The position numbers and the translations under genes were made by a program. Positions 44,325 through 52,745 of a DNA stretch of 64,000 nucleotides are shown in pieces. Source of the DNA: Fimbriimonadaceae bacterium (GTDB taxonomy: Bacteria; Armatimonadota; Fimbriimonadia; Fimbriimonadales; Fimbriimonadaceae); contig JAHBTD010000001.1 of assembly GCA_019638775.1 (NCBI GenBank), forward strand, positions 124,001-188,000, in the 5' to 3' direction. Numbering within the stretch: position 1 is the first letter of the stretch; every line of letters begins with the position of its first letter. The notes below the pieces were generated by a model. That model was not told where the DNA came from and did no database searches. It saw only the letters and a list, made by a program, of their open reading frames with translations.

Positions 44325-44899
44325 GGCTTGTTCTGCTCGCGGTTCATCAACATCACGGCAAGGATCACACCCAGAACCGCGCCCCCCAACATGAAGAATG
44401 CCTTGAAGGCGTTGCTGTCGGTCTGTACGTCGATCAGCCAGCCGATACCAAGCCCCGCCATAGGCGTTCCCAAAATGAGATAGGCCAAGCCAAGCCCTGT
44501 GCCGAGACCCTTCGCCGATTCACGATCCGACCGTATCTGGCGCTCAGCGTCAGGGCTCTTCAGTCCAGTCCCACGCCTCGTGCGCGCGATGCGTGCGCGC
44601 TCCTCTATGCTTGCAAGCTTTTCGTGAAACTCCGAATCGAAGTCAGGTGCCGTACGGTCAACTTTGACCTCTTCCGCAATCGACTGAAGCGCGTCAATGC
44701 CCTCTTGATGATGCTCTAGGAACGCTTCAAGCTTTGCCTCGGTCTCTAGCTTTTCGGCAATCTCGATAACGCGATCTTCATCCTCATCCGAAAGAGGCAT
44801 CCCTGCTGCCGCCTCTTGCAGCTTCTGCTCAAGCTCAGCGATTTCAGCATCCAGGTCTTCCTCCGGTACGTCTTTACGCGGATTGTCGTCGTCCGGCAT
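44321..44899 (-). CDS. AtpZ/AtpQ-like protein with long acidic N-terminus
   Basis: 192 residues. The last 65 are an AtpZ-type pair of membrane helices (GTGLGLAYLILGTPMAGLGIGWLIDV, AFFMLGGAVLGVILAVMLM). In front is a 125-residue acidic coiled-coil region (DAEIAELEQKLQEAAAG, EDRVIEIAEKLETEAKLEAF) that ordinary AtpZ proteins of 70-100 residues lack. First gene of the ATP synthase run; its start codon is only 23 bases from that of the divergent recG. Confidence 0.78.
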   Translation of the reverse strand: MPDDDNPRKDVPEEDLDAEIAELEQKLQEAAAGMPLSDEDEDRVIEIAEKLETEAKLEAFLEHHQEGIDALQSIAEEVKVDRTAPDFDSEFHEKLASIEERARIARTRRGTGLKSPDAERQIRSDRESAKGLGTGLGLAYLILGTPMAGLGIGWLIDVQTDSNAFKAFFMLGGAVLGVILAVMLMNREQNKP

Positions 44900-44922
44900 A
44901 CTCGTAAAGGTACCGCATCGCC

Positions 44923-47073
44923 ATGGCTACAACTTCAAGCGGATCCGGATTCAAATCGCTCGATTCCGAGGTGCAATTCCTCAAAGGGGTCGGGCCAAAG
45001 AACGCTGTGACTTTGGCGAAGCTCGGCATCAAGACCGTCGGCGACATGCTCTTCTACCTTCCCCGACGGTACGAGGACCGCACCACGCTCCCCCCGATGA
45101 CCCACCTCAAACCGGGCCAGTTTGCGACGGTGCGGGGCAGAATCGCTGGCTTTGACGCCCGCACCGTTCGCGGGGGCAAGGTCATCATCAAGGTCTCCCT
45201 CACCGACGGAATGGGCGCGATCTCCCTCGTCTGGTTCAACCAGCCCTGGGTTGCCCGCAAGCTCAAAAGCTACAGCGGAGATTTGATCGCCTACGGACAG
45301 GTGAAGGAAGCGGGCTGGTCCTACGAGATGCACAGCCCCGAATACGAGCTGCTCGACGAAGAGGACGACGGCGAGACCTTCGCCCAGATCGTGCCCGTCT
45401 ATCCGCTCTCAGAAGGGGTGAATCAATGGCTCGTCCGCAAGGCCGCCGCCTCCGCAATCGCCGGATATGTCCAACTTGTCCAAGACCCCTTGCCCGAATC
45501 CATCCGCCGCGAGCAGAAGCTGCGTCCTCTCGGGTGGTGTTTGCGGCAACTCCACCACCCAGAGTCAGAAAACGACCGCCTCGAAGCCCGAAAGCGGCTA
45601 GTTTTCGAGGATTTCTTCTACATGCAGGTCGCCATGGCGATGCGAAGGCAAGAGACCTTGCAAGAGCCAGGGATTGCCTTTCCTATCTCCGAAATCCGGG
45701 GTTCGGGCGCAGGGTCGGGCACCCTCTTCGGCGCATCCACAGAAGGGACTGTTTGGGATGAAGTCCATCAGATGCTTCCCTTCCAACTCACCAACGCCCA
45801 GACTCGCGTCATCGGTGAGATTTGGCGTGACATGGAAGCCCCCCACCCCATGAACCGGCTTGTCCAGGGCGACGTCGGCTCGGGCAAAACCGCCGTCGCT
45901 GCCAGCGCCATCCTCGCCGCCGTGAGATGCGGCTACCAAGCTGCGATGATGGCCCCGACCGAAATCCTCGCCGAGCAACATTACGTGAGCCTGAGAGAAC
46001 TCTTTGACCCGCTCGGTATTGAGGTGACTCTGCTCGTCGGAAAGCTCACTGCCACCCAAAAGAAAAAAGCGGCGGCAGCAACGAAGAACGGCATCGCCCG
46101 CATCGCCGTCGGAACCCATGCCCTCATCCAAGAAGGTGTTGAGTTCGAGAAACTTGGGCTGATCGTGGTGGACGAGCAGCACCGGTTCGGAGTCCTCCAA
46201 CGTGCAGCTTTGCGCGGGAAAGGCTACGGAAATCCAGATGTCCTGGTGATGACAGCAACACCCATTCCCCGCACACTCACCATGACGATCTACGGCGACC
46301 TCAGCCTGTCCGTGATTGACGAGATGCCCCCCGGCCGCAAGCCGATCAAGACACACTGGAAGTTCTCGCATCAGCGCGAATCTGTATACGATTCGGTAAG
46401 AAAGCTCATCGCCGACGGAAGACAGGCTTACTTCGTCTGCCCGATGGTCTCCGAAAACGAAAAGCTCGTAGCCCAAGCCGCCGAAGACCTCCACTATCGA
46501 CTCACCCACGAGGTCTACCCCGACCTTCGAGTTGGCCTGCTTCACGGACAGTTGAAGGCAAAGGAAAAAGAGACGGTCATGGAGTCCTTCCGCAAGCACG
46601 AGCTGGACATCCTCGTGAGCACAACCGTGATCGAAGTCGGCGTCGACGTCGCGAACGCCTCAGTTATGGTCATCGAAGATGCCAACCGGTTTGGGCTAAG
46701 CCAATTGCACCAGTTGCGAGGGCGTGTAGGGCGTGGCGAGCATCAGAGCTACTGTATCCTCATCGCCGATGCCAAGACTGAAGATGCAAGAGCACGGCTC
46801 GATGTCATGGTCGCCACTAGCGACGGATTCAAGATTGCCGAGGAAGACCTCCGCCTGCGAGGCCCAGGCGAAGTCGCCGGAACCCGACAAAGCGGAAACC
46901 TGGACTTCAAAGTCGCCGACCTGATCCAAGATTCCAAAATGCTCGAAGTAGCCCGACAGGCGGCGATCGACCTCCTCAGCCGAGATCAAACGCTCGCCCA
47001 TCCCGACCACCAAACCATCAAGCTAAAGGCTCAGAACCATCGCTCCGATCTGGCTGTTATCGTCGTGAGCTAA
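44923..47073 (+). CDS. recG: ATP-dependent DNA helicase RecG
   Basis: 716 residues; the fork-regressing helicase of DNA repair and restart. The N-terminal wedge (OB-fold) is at about 60-150 (PLPRRYEDRT-type start LFYLPRRYEDRTTLPPM, GQFATVRGRIAG). The helicase motifs follow: Walker A GDVGSGKTAVAA, DEQH box VVDEQHRFGVLQR, TATPIPRTLT, and motif VI QLHQLRGRVGRGEHQSYC. The C-terminal DSKMLEVARQAAIDLLSRD ends the TRG-containing part. Three HDOD genes follow, the first starting within 75 bases. Confidence 0.96.
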   Translation: MATTSSGSGFKSLDSEVQFLKGVGPKNAVTLAKLGIKTVGDMLFYLPRRYEDRTTLPPMTHLKPGQFATVRGRIAGFDARTVRGGKVIIKVSLTDGMGAISLVWFNQPWVARKLKSYSGDLIAYGQVKEAGWSYEMHSPEYELLDEEDDGETFAQIVPVYPLSEGVNQWLVRKAAASAIAGYVQLVQDPLPESIRREQKLRPLGWCLRQLHHPESENDRLEARKRLVFEDFFYMQVAMAMRRQETLQEPGIAFPISEIRGSGAGSGTLFGASTEGTVWDEVHQMLPFQLTNAQTRVIGEIWRDMEAPHPMNRLVQGDVGSGKTAVAASAILAAVRCGYQAAMMAPTEILAEQHYVSLRELFDPLGIEVTLLVGKLTATQKKKAAAATKNGIARIAVGTHALIQEGVEFEKLGLIVVDEQHRFGVLQRAALRGKGYGNPDVLVMTATPIPRTLTMTIYGDLSLSVIDEMPPGRKPIKTHWKFSHQRESVYDSVRKLIADGRQAYFVCPMVSENEKLVAQAAEDLHYRLTHEVYPDLRVGLLHGQLKAKEKETVMESFRKHELDILVSTTVIEVGVDVANASVMVIEDANRFGLSQLHQLRGRVGRGEHQSYCILIADAKTEDARARLDVMVATSDGFKIAEEDLRLRGPGEVAGTRQSGNLDFKVADLIQDSKMLEVARQAAIDLLSRDQTLAHPDHQTIKLKAQNHRSDLAVIVVS

Positions 47074-47145
47074 CTCGCACATTTGTCGGGTTTCGCCAAC
47101 GAAGTATCAGCGCCGAGACACAAACACCCGATATTCATCATAGTG

Positions 47146-48039
47146 GTGCGCCCGCAGGAGATCTATCAGCGGATTCTTGACGGAATGGCCAACGAAGCGG
47201 CGATTCCTCAATTGCCTACGTCTTGCCTTCAGGTCCTCAAGCTCATCGGCATCGAAGAGCCCAACCTTACCGACATCCACCATGCCATCCTTGCCAGCCC
47301 CGCGCTCACCACTTCCGTGCTGCGAATGGCCTCCAGCGCCTTCTATAACCGTCAATCCAGGGCAGTTTCAGACGTCCGCACAGCCATTCAGATTCTTGGC
47401 CTCAAAACCCTGCGCTCCATCACATTCGCGGTGATGGTCCAAAGCACATTCTCAAACTCGGCCCGACACTCAGGGCTTAATGTGCACCGATTTGTCAGAC
47501 ACTCGATGTTTGTTGGCCTCCTTGCCAGCTCACTCTTCCAAGTTCACCGGACGCCAGAAACCAGTCGAGACGAATCCGAGCCGGACGAACTCTTCGCTGC
47601 TGGAGTCCTCCACGACGTGGGTATCGGGATTCTGTCCGTCATCGAACCAGGCGTATTTCGCCCGCTTGCCCAGTTCGCCGAGCAACGCGAACTCACATTC
47701 TCAGAGGCGTTCGCCTCCGCATTCGGCAGCCCCACTGTTGAGCTCACCACGATCGCGCTCAAAACTTGGGGAATAAGCGACCGGCTTGTCAATGTAGTCT
47801 CTTCAGCATTCAGTGACACATCCACACCAAGAAATCTTTCTGCCTCTTGCCTTCGCTATGCGGACTACCTGCTCGAATCGCAAGGTTTAGGATTGTTGTC
47901 CCAGCGAGCAGCTCCCGCTTGCCCAGAAGACGTCATCGCCTCCGCAGGCATCTCCGAAGAGGAGGGCCGCTCCGCTGTCCACGCCCTCTCCGAAACCTGT
48001 GACCTTTGGATGGCTGGCAGTGGTTCTACGCCCCTCTAA
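47146..48039 (+). CDS. HDOD-domain protein 1
   Basis: 297 residues from the GTG at 47146; an in-frame TTG at 47083 would add 21 residues that do not match the family. One HDOD domain (IPQLPTSCLQVLKLIGIEEPNLTDIHHAILASPALTTSVLRMASSAFYN), about residues 15-230. The metal-binding HD pair is still seen in GVLHDVGIGIL. HDOD proteins act in signalling pathways near kinases, cyclases or chemotaxis, by protein contact. Clearly related to the two genes downstream but more distant than those two from each other. No partner domain; cytoplasmic. Confidence 0.85.
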   Translation: MRPQEIYQRILDGMANEAAIPQLPTSCLQVLKLIGIEEPNLTDIHHAILASPALTTSVLRMASSAFYNRQSRAVSDVRTAIQILGLKTLRSITFAVMVQSTFSNSARHSGLNVHRFVRHSMFVGLLASSLFQVHRTPETSRDESEPDELFAAGVLHDVGIGILSVIEPGVFRPLAQFAEQRELTFSEAFASAFGSPTVELTTIALKTWGISDRLVNVVSSAFSDTSTPRNLSASCLRYADYLLESQGLGLLSQRAAPACPEDVIASAGISEEEGRSAVHALSETCDLWMAGSGSTPL

Positions 48040-48111
48040 GCAACAACAAAATGTCATTTCGACGGCATTTTTCCACATGTCCGAATTTCGGACTGAGGAG
48101 TCCCTTAAGCA

Positions 48112-49026
48112 ATGCCATTCATTACTTTGGGGGAACCCTTGAAACAAGCTTTTCTTGCCAAACTTAAACACGCTATCGCCCTAGAAACTGCTGTGCCCCA
48201 TATGGCAGAAGCAGCCGTCGAACTCAAGCGAGTTATCGAGAAAGAAGACGAGCCGTCTACGGCGACTCTCTACAAGATCATTGCTGGCAGTCCCGCGCTG
48301 ACCGCGATGGTGTTGAGATCGGCGTCAAGCGCATCGTCAGGCGCCACAGACCGAGTCACGGACGTCCGTCGCGCGATCCTTGTTCTTGGAAAGCGATCAC
48401 TGCTCGCCATTGCCATCGCATCGATCGTACAAGCAATCATCTCCGAGCGAGCAAAGAAAGCCCTTCTTGACCCTCAACAGTTCGTCCTCCACAGCACCTT
48501 TGTCGGCGTCATGGCGAGGTTCTTGTTCGAGCTGCAAGTGCGTGAGCATGGCCACAAAAGCGAGTTCCTAGCCGATGAAGTTTTTGCCGCGGGCATCCTG
48601 CACGATGTCGGTATTGGCCTGTTCGCCGTAACCGAGCCAATGCAATTCCGCAAGATGGTCGAATCCTCTCGCCTTCACGTCTTAACGGTCTCAGACGAAT
48701 ACTTGCGCACCTACGACGAAAGCTCGTACGAACTGACCACAAGCGCCCTGAAAGCCTGGGATCTCTCTCCCGAGATGAGAAAACTCGTCGGTGCAATGAC
48801 CGACCCAGAAAGCCATCCGACAGAATCTCGAACCGCCGCCTGCTTGGTATACGCAGACTACATAGCCGAAACATTTGGATTTGGATTGACAAAAAACCTG
48901 GCGACAACAGAGTGCCCTGCGTTCGTCCAAGATGCCGTCGGAATGTCGTCTGATGAAGAGCTTGAAGTGACGGACCTGATTGGAGAAGTCGCCTTGGGAT
49001 GCCTCCCCAAGAAAAATGCAGCCTAA
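48112..49026 (+). CDS. HDOD-domain protein 2
   Basis: 304 residues from the ATG at 48112 (GAGGAG 14 bases upstream); an in-frame TTG at 48139 with GGGGG before it is an alternative start. HDOD domain over about residues 15-215. The stretch TDRVTDVRRAILVLGKRSLLAIAIASIVQA and GILHDVGIGLFAVTEPMQFRKM are almost identical to those of HDOD protein 3. Roughly three quarters of residues are shared, so this pair comes from a tandem duplication. Confidence 0.85.
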   Translation: MPFITLGEPLKQAFLAKLKHAIALETAVPHMAEAAVELKRVIEKEDEPSTATLYKIIAGSPALTAMVLRSASSASSGATDRVTDVRRAILVLGKRSLLAIAIASIVQAIISERAKKALLDPQQFVLHSTFVGVMARFLFELQVREHGHKSEFLADEVFAAGILHDVGIGLFAVTEPMQFRKMVESSRLHVLTVSDEYLRTYDESSYELTTSALKAWDLSPEMRKLVGAMTDPESHPTESRTAACLVYADYIAETFGFGLTKNLATTECPAFVQDAVGMSSDEELEVTDLIGEVALGCLPKKNAA

Positions 49027-49135
49027 GACATTGCCTATTTCTCACACTTAGAATAGAGGCTTGTATACGATCAATTACAGGCTATCACCTAAAGAGTGCA
49101 TCGTTATCTGCCGCAAATATAAGTTGAGGCGTTAC

Positions 49136-50023
49136 GTGCACAAAGCATTTCTTACAAAACTTAAAAACGAAATCTCGGTAGAGAATGCGGTACCGCACAT
49201 GGCGGAGGCCTCCGTCGAGCTGCGTCGTGTGCTGGAAGGCCCCGTCGAGCCTGAAACATCCAATCTGCACCGGATCATCACCAGCAGCCCTGCGCTCACG
49301 GCAATGGTTTTGCGCTCTGCGTCAAGCGCTGCATATGGATCGTCAGAACGAGTTACCGACGTCCGCCGCGCAATCCTCGTTCTTGGCAAACGCTCCCTAA
49401 CCGCGATCGCGATCGCCTCCATCGTCCAAGCCGTGATCTCAGAGCGCGTAAAAGCCGCCCTGCTCGATCCTCGACAGTTTGTACTCCACAGCACATTCGT
49501 CGGCGTTATGGCGCGCTTCCTCTTCGAAACCCAAGTGCGCGAGCACGGACACAAGAGTGAATTCTTGCCTGACGAAATCTTCGCAGCAGGCATCCTCCAC
49601 GACGTTGGCCTCGGACTCTTCGCTGTGACCGAGCCCATGCAGTTTCGCAAGATGGTCGAGTCCTCCCGCCTTCACTTGCTCACGGTTTCCGACGAATTCC
49701 TGCGCACCTACGACGAGTGCTCTTACGAACTGACCGCCGGGGCCCTGCGATCGTGGAATCTCTCCCCGAAGTTGCTGGACGTTGTAAGCTCCATGTCAGC
49801 CCCCGAAGATCATCCCACCGAATCCAAAACGGTAGCTTGCCTTGTCTATGCCGAGTACCTTGCCGAAACGTTCGGCTACGGACTCACCAGGAATCTCGCC
49901 ACAACCGAGTGCCCAGATTTTGTCCAATCAGCAATCGGACTCTCGCCCGAAGAGGAGCTCGAGACGATAGAGCTGATCGGGGACATCGCTTGGGATTGCC
50001 TGCCGCAAAAGTCGGCGGCCTAA
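49136..50023 (+). CDS. HDOD-domain protein 3, duplicate of protein 2
   Basis: 295 residues from the GTG at 49136 (GAGG 6 bases upstream), where similarity to protein 2 starts; a TTG at 49061 would add 25 unmatched residues. The HD pair is kept (GILHDVGLGLFAV). The main differences from protein 2 lie in the first helices and in the last 80 residues. Its stop codon overlaps the convergent SDR gene's stop by 4 bases. Confidence 0.85.
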   Translation: MHKAFLTKLKNEISVENAVPHMAEASVELRRVLEGPVEPETSNLHRIITSSPALTAMVLRSASSAAYGSSERVTDVRRAILVLGKRSLTAIAIASIVQAVISERVKAALLDPRQFVLHSTFVGVMARFLFETQVREHGHKSEFLPDEIFAAGILHDVGLGLFAVTEPMQFRKMVESSRLHLLTVSDEFLRTYDECSYELTAGALRSWNLSPKLLDVVSSMSAPEDHPTESKTVACLVYAEYLAETFGYGLTRNLATTECPDFVQSAIGLSPEEELETIELIGDIAWDCLPQKSAA

Positions 50024-50991
50024 ACGCGCATCCGACTGTTCACAACGCGACGTGTCCACGCCTCAGCCAAGCTCTTCGCCGCCCCTTCCCACTCGGGGTA
50101 GTCAAACGTGAATCCCGATTCCAGCAATCTTGTCGGAACAACGCGCCTGCTCTTGAGGATCAGCTCAGTCTCCGTCCTCATAACGAGCGCGCCGAGCTCC
50201 AGCATCCAACTCATCGTAGGAAGTCCAACCCTCACTCTCAACACCTGACGAAGAATCCGGTTGAACTCCTTATTTGGCACTGGATTCGGAGAAGAGATGT
50301 TTATCGCCCCATCGATGTTTTCATGCTCGATGATCCAGTCGAGCGCGCGCACGAAGTCCTGTTCATGAACCCACGAAACGTACTGCTCCCCCGACCCTGA
50401 AGTGCCAAACAACCCCTTCTTGGCAAGCCGTGCCATCGTGTCGAAAACGCTCCCATCCTCCACGCTCATCGTCATCGCCGACCGTAGCGCGACCTTGCGC
50501 GTGCTCGGAGTGTCGGCTTCGTCAAGTTCGCGCTCCCAGGCCTTGGCGATCTCGATGCTCACGTTCCACTTGTACGGCGCTCCTGGTTCATCTCCCCCAA
50601 GAATGCCGGTGTATTCATCGTTGGGAGCGTCGAGCCGGTGAGCATAGATTGTCGCGGTGCTCGCTTGAAACCAAAGCTTGGGCGGGTGCTTTGCTTGAGC
50701 AATCGCTTGCCCGACAACCCGTGTGGAATCCACCCTCGAATCCATCATCTGCTTGAGGTTAGCCTCGGTGTAGCGGCAGTTGACCGACCGTCCCGCCAGG
50801 TTGAGGATGACGTCGGCGTTTTCAAACTCCTCAGTCCAAGGACCAAGGGTCTTGCCGTCCCAGGCAACGGCCCTCACTTCCCCTGCCGAAGAGGAGCGCG
50901 AAAGCACGACAATCTCATGGCCCTGCTTCTGCCAGTAACGGGCAAGCATCTGCCCAACGTGGCCCGACCCTCCGGGGATAACGATTTTCAT
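50020..50991 (-). CDS. TIGR01777-family NAD(P)-dependent epimerase/reductase (SDR39U1-like)
   Basis: 323 residues, an extended short-chain dehydrogenase. The N-terminal dinucleotide loop is VIPGGSGHVGQML (the family norm is GATGFIG). Other TIGR01777 blocks: VAWDGKTLGPWTEEFENADVILNLAGRSVNCRYTEANL, QASTATIYAH, EHENIDGAINISSPNPVPN. The end (RVVPTRLLESGFTFDYPEW) matches the family's DUF1731 tail. Exact reaction unknown; E. coli YfcH is a relative. Cytoplasmic. Confidence 0.88.
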   Translation of the reverse strand: MKIVIPGGSGHVGQMLARYWQKQGHEIVVLSRSSSAGEVRAVAWDGKTLGPWTEEFENADVILNLAGRSVNCRYTEANLKQMMDSRVDSTRVVGQAIAQAKHPPKLWFQASTATIYAHRLDAPNDEYTGILGGDEPGAPYKWNVSIEIAKAWERELDEADTPSTRKVALRSAMTMSVEDGSVFDTMARLAKKGLFGTSGSGEQYVSWVHEQDFVRALDWIIEHENIDGAINISSPNPVPNKEFNRILRQVLRVRVGLPTMSWMLELGALVMRTETELILKSRRVVPTRLLESGFTFDYPEWEGAAKSLAEAWTRRVVNSRMRV

Positions 50992-51020
50992 TCTATGACT
51001 GCCTCTAAAACTGGGTGACG

Positions 51021-51815
51021 TTACGTGGGTGGAGCAAGTGGTTCGAGGTCAAGCAAGAAGCTTGGTTTCCCCGCATTCATGTCCGAAAGAGTGTATCTCT
51101 GGATGACACCACAGGAAGCAACAACAAGACATCCTTCGCTATCCCAGTCCGCCTGATTCACCTCCGGGCCAAGCAACCCCTCGCAACCCTCCAATTGATA
51201 ACTGTAGTACAAAGAGCAGTTCTTATTATCTGTTGTGTATTGACGAATCAGATTGGGATGATTCGGTGATGGTTTCTTCTCCCACCCTTGGTGGTTGACC
51301 TGCTGCCATCTGCTGACCCGTTCTGGTTTGATGCTGCCTGGCATCTCTGGAATGGGACGCTCAATCCAGCCGCCACTCAAAGCATCTGTGTTGTCATCTC
51401 CAACCGCGATAATTATGAAGGGCAACTGATCAGCTGTATTCATTTCAAAGCCTTCATCATTAGATGAATAGTGTGTTACCAACGTGGTGGAGTCTTGCCA
51501 GCCCCCATAGCCAAAGTTCGTCCCGCTTTCTTTCCAATGACATAAAGTCTGCAACCAGGGCGGTTTGCAGATTCCAGTCCACGTGTCCCCTGTTGCGCCC
51601 ATCGCAGAGTACAGCAAGAATTTGCCATCCGGCGAGAGGGCGCAATGCTCGGCGAATAACCTGCCATGAAACCACGATCCGTGCTCGATCTCGCCAGTCT
51701 CTGTGTGCCAAAGCATTACGTGAAAGTGCTTGCTTGGCTTAAGGCGAAGAATCACAACAAGAGGTTTGTCTCTAGCTGCAATCAACCATATTCGTGCGTG
51801 AGGATTAGGAGACAT
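51021..51815 (-). CDS. Hypothetical protein, possible partial beta-propeller
   Basis: 264 residues from the ATG at 51815, chosen because GGCGGAG lies 6 bases upstream and because the longer frame (to 51914) would run through the msrA terminator. I do not recognise the family. It is rich in Trp, Gly and Asp; LSPDGKFLLYSAMGA and WDSEGCLVVASCG look like blades of WD40/YVTN-type propellers, though only two or three such blades are visible. No signal peptide. Same strand as, but separate from, msrA. Confidence 0.6.
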   Translation of the reverse strand: MSPNPHARIWLIAARDKPLVVILRLKPSKHFHVMLWHTETGEIEHGSWFHGRLFAEHCALSPDGKFLLYSAMGATGDTWTGICKPPWLQTLCHWKESGTNFGYGGWQDSTTLVTHYSSNDEGFEMNTADQLPFIIIAVGDDNTDALSGGWIERPIPEMPGSIKPERVSRWQQVNHQGWEKKPSPNHPNLIRQYTTDNKNCSLYYSYQLEGCEGLLGPEVNQADWDSEGCLVVASCGVIQRYTLSDMNAGKPSFLLDLEPLAPPT

Positions 51816-51839
51816 TTTCACTCCGCCTTGATCATAGAC

Positions 51840-51863
51840 AAAAAAGCCATCGTTTCCGATGGC
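51840..51863 (-). terminator. Terminator of msrA
   Basis: On the minus strand GCCATCG-GAAA-CGATGGC (51863-51846) is followed by TTTTTT (51845-51840). It lies 51 bases beyond the msrA stop codon and just before the ribosome binding site of the next gene. Confidence 0.88.
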
Positions 51864-51913
51864 TCTCCGGTTTTCCATGCTGCAACCCTTCCAAGGGTTG
51901 AGGCTAATTCGCA

Positions 51914-52624
51914 CTACCCCTTCTTCTTCAACTTCGACGCAAACTTCGCCCGGAACTTCTTCACCTTCGGCTCAATGATCGCACGGCAATAGCCACCATT
52001 CATCCGCGCGCGCTCTTCATCGCTCGCGTTCTCATACTTGTTAAAGTAGTCCTGGTGATACTCCTCCGCCCGGATGTAATTCTTGAGCGGCTCAAGCACC
52101 GTCACAATCTTGTTCGGCCAAATCTTCTCTTTGGCAATCTCGTCAATCACCTGCTGCCCCAACTTCTTCTCCTCATCGTTGGAATAGAAGATCACCGACC
52201 GGTACTGCGGACCCGAGTCTGGCCCCTGTCGGTTCAACGTGGTGGGGTCGTGGACGGTCATAAACACGGTCAAGAGATCATGGGCCGTGATCACTTTCGG
52301 GTTATAAAAAATCTTAATCGTTTCGGCGTGTCCGCTCGTGCCGGAGCTGACATCGGCATAGGTCGCTTGCGCAGACTTGCCCCCCGCATAGCCACTCTCA
52401 ACGGTGTACACACCTTCAAGCTCTTCAAACAGTGTCTCAATACACCAGAAGCAGCCGCCTCCGAGAACAATCTCTTTTGCATCCTTGGGAATAGTCACTT
52501 GCGCCGGTATTTTGCCAGAAAGCGGTTTGCGATCGCCGCCCTGCCGAACACTAAAGACCGCAAGCCCAATGACCGCTGCCGAGACCAAAACAAAAAGCAT
52601 TCCCATTTTTGCCATGCCATTCAC
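51914..52624 (-). CDS. msrA: Peptide methionine (S)-S-oxide reductase, membrane-anchored
   Basis: 236 residues. An N-terminal helix (MGMLFVLVSAAVIGLAVF) gives either an uncleaved anchor or a signal, so this MsrA probably repairs oxidised methionine outside the cytoplasm. The catalytic motif GGGCFWC has Cys58 as nucleophile and is followed by ETLFEELEGVYTVESGYAGG. The other family blocks are VVFYSN-type VIFYSNDEEKKLG and ENFYPAE-type EEYHQDYF. Cys near the end (GGYCRAI) may resolve the disulfide. Not fused to MsrB. Thioredoxin-like electron donor not found here. Confidence 0.93.
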   Translation of the reverse strand: MNGMAKMGMLFVLVSAAVIGLAVFSVRQGGDRKPLSGKIPAQVTIPKDAKEIVLGGGCFWCIETLFEELEGVYTVESGYAGGKSAQATYADVSSGTSGHAETIKIFYNPKVITAHDLLTVFMTVHDPTTLNRQGPDSGPQYRSVIFYSNDEEKKLGQQVIDEIAKEKIWPNKIVTVLEPLKNYIRAEEYHQDYFNKYENASDEERARMNGGYCRAIIEPKVKKFRAKFASKLKKKG

Positions 52625-52677
52625 AATCCCTTTCTACGCAAAAAAGTTCGCGCAGGTCCCATCGCCTCAAACGCATG

Positions 52678-52745
52678 ATCATCAATCTGCTATCTGCTAT
52701 CTGCGATCCCCAATCTACAATCAGCAATCCAAAATCCAAAATCTA
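52678..52745. repeat. Degenerate short tandem repeat
   Basis: AATCTGCTATCTGCTATCTG and then AATCCAAAATCCAAAATC, a loose 7- to 8-base period, between msrA and the hydrolase. AATCCAAAATCTAAAATCC is also seen near 39009-39032. Confidence 0.65.

Noticed and set aside
51816-51914. N-terminal extension of the unknown gene at 51021
   Set aside because: It would be coded by the msrA terminator hairpin and U-run; the ATG at 51815 has a good ribosome binding site.
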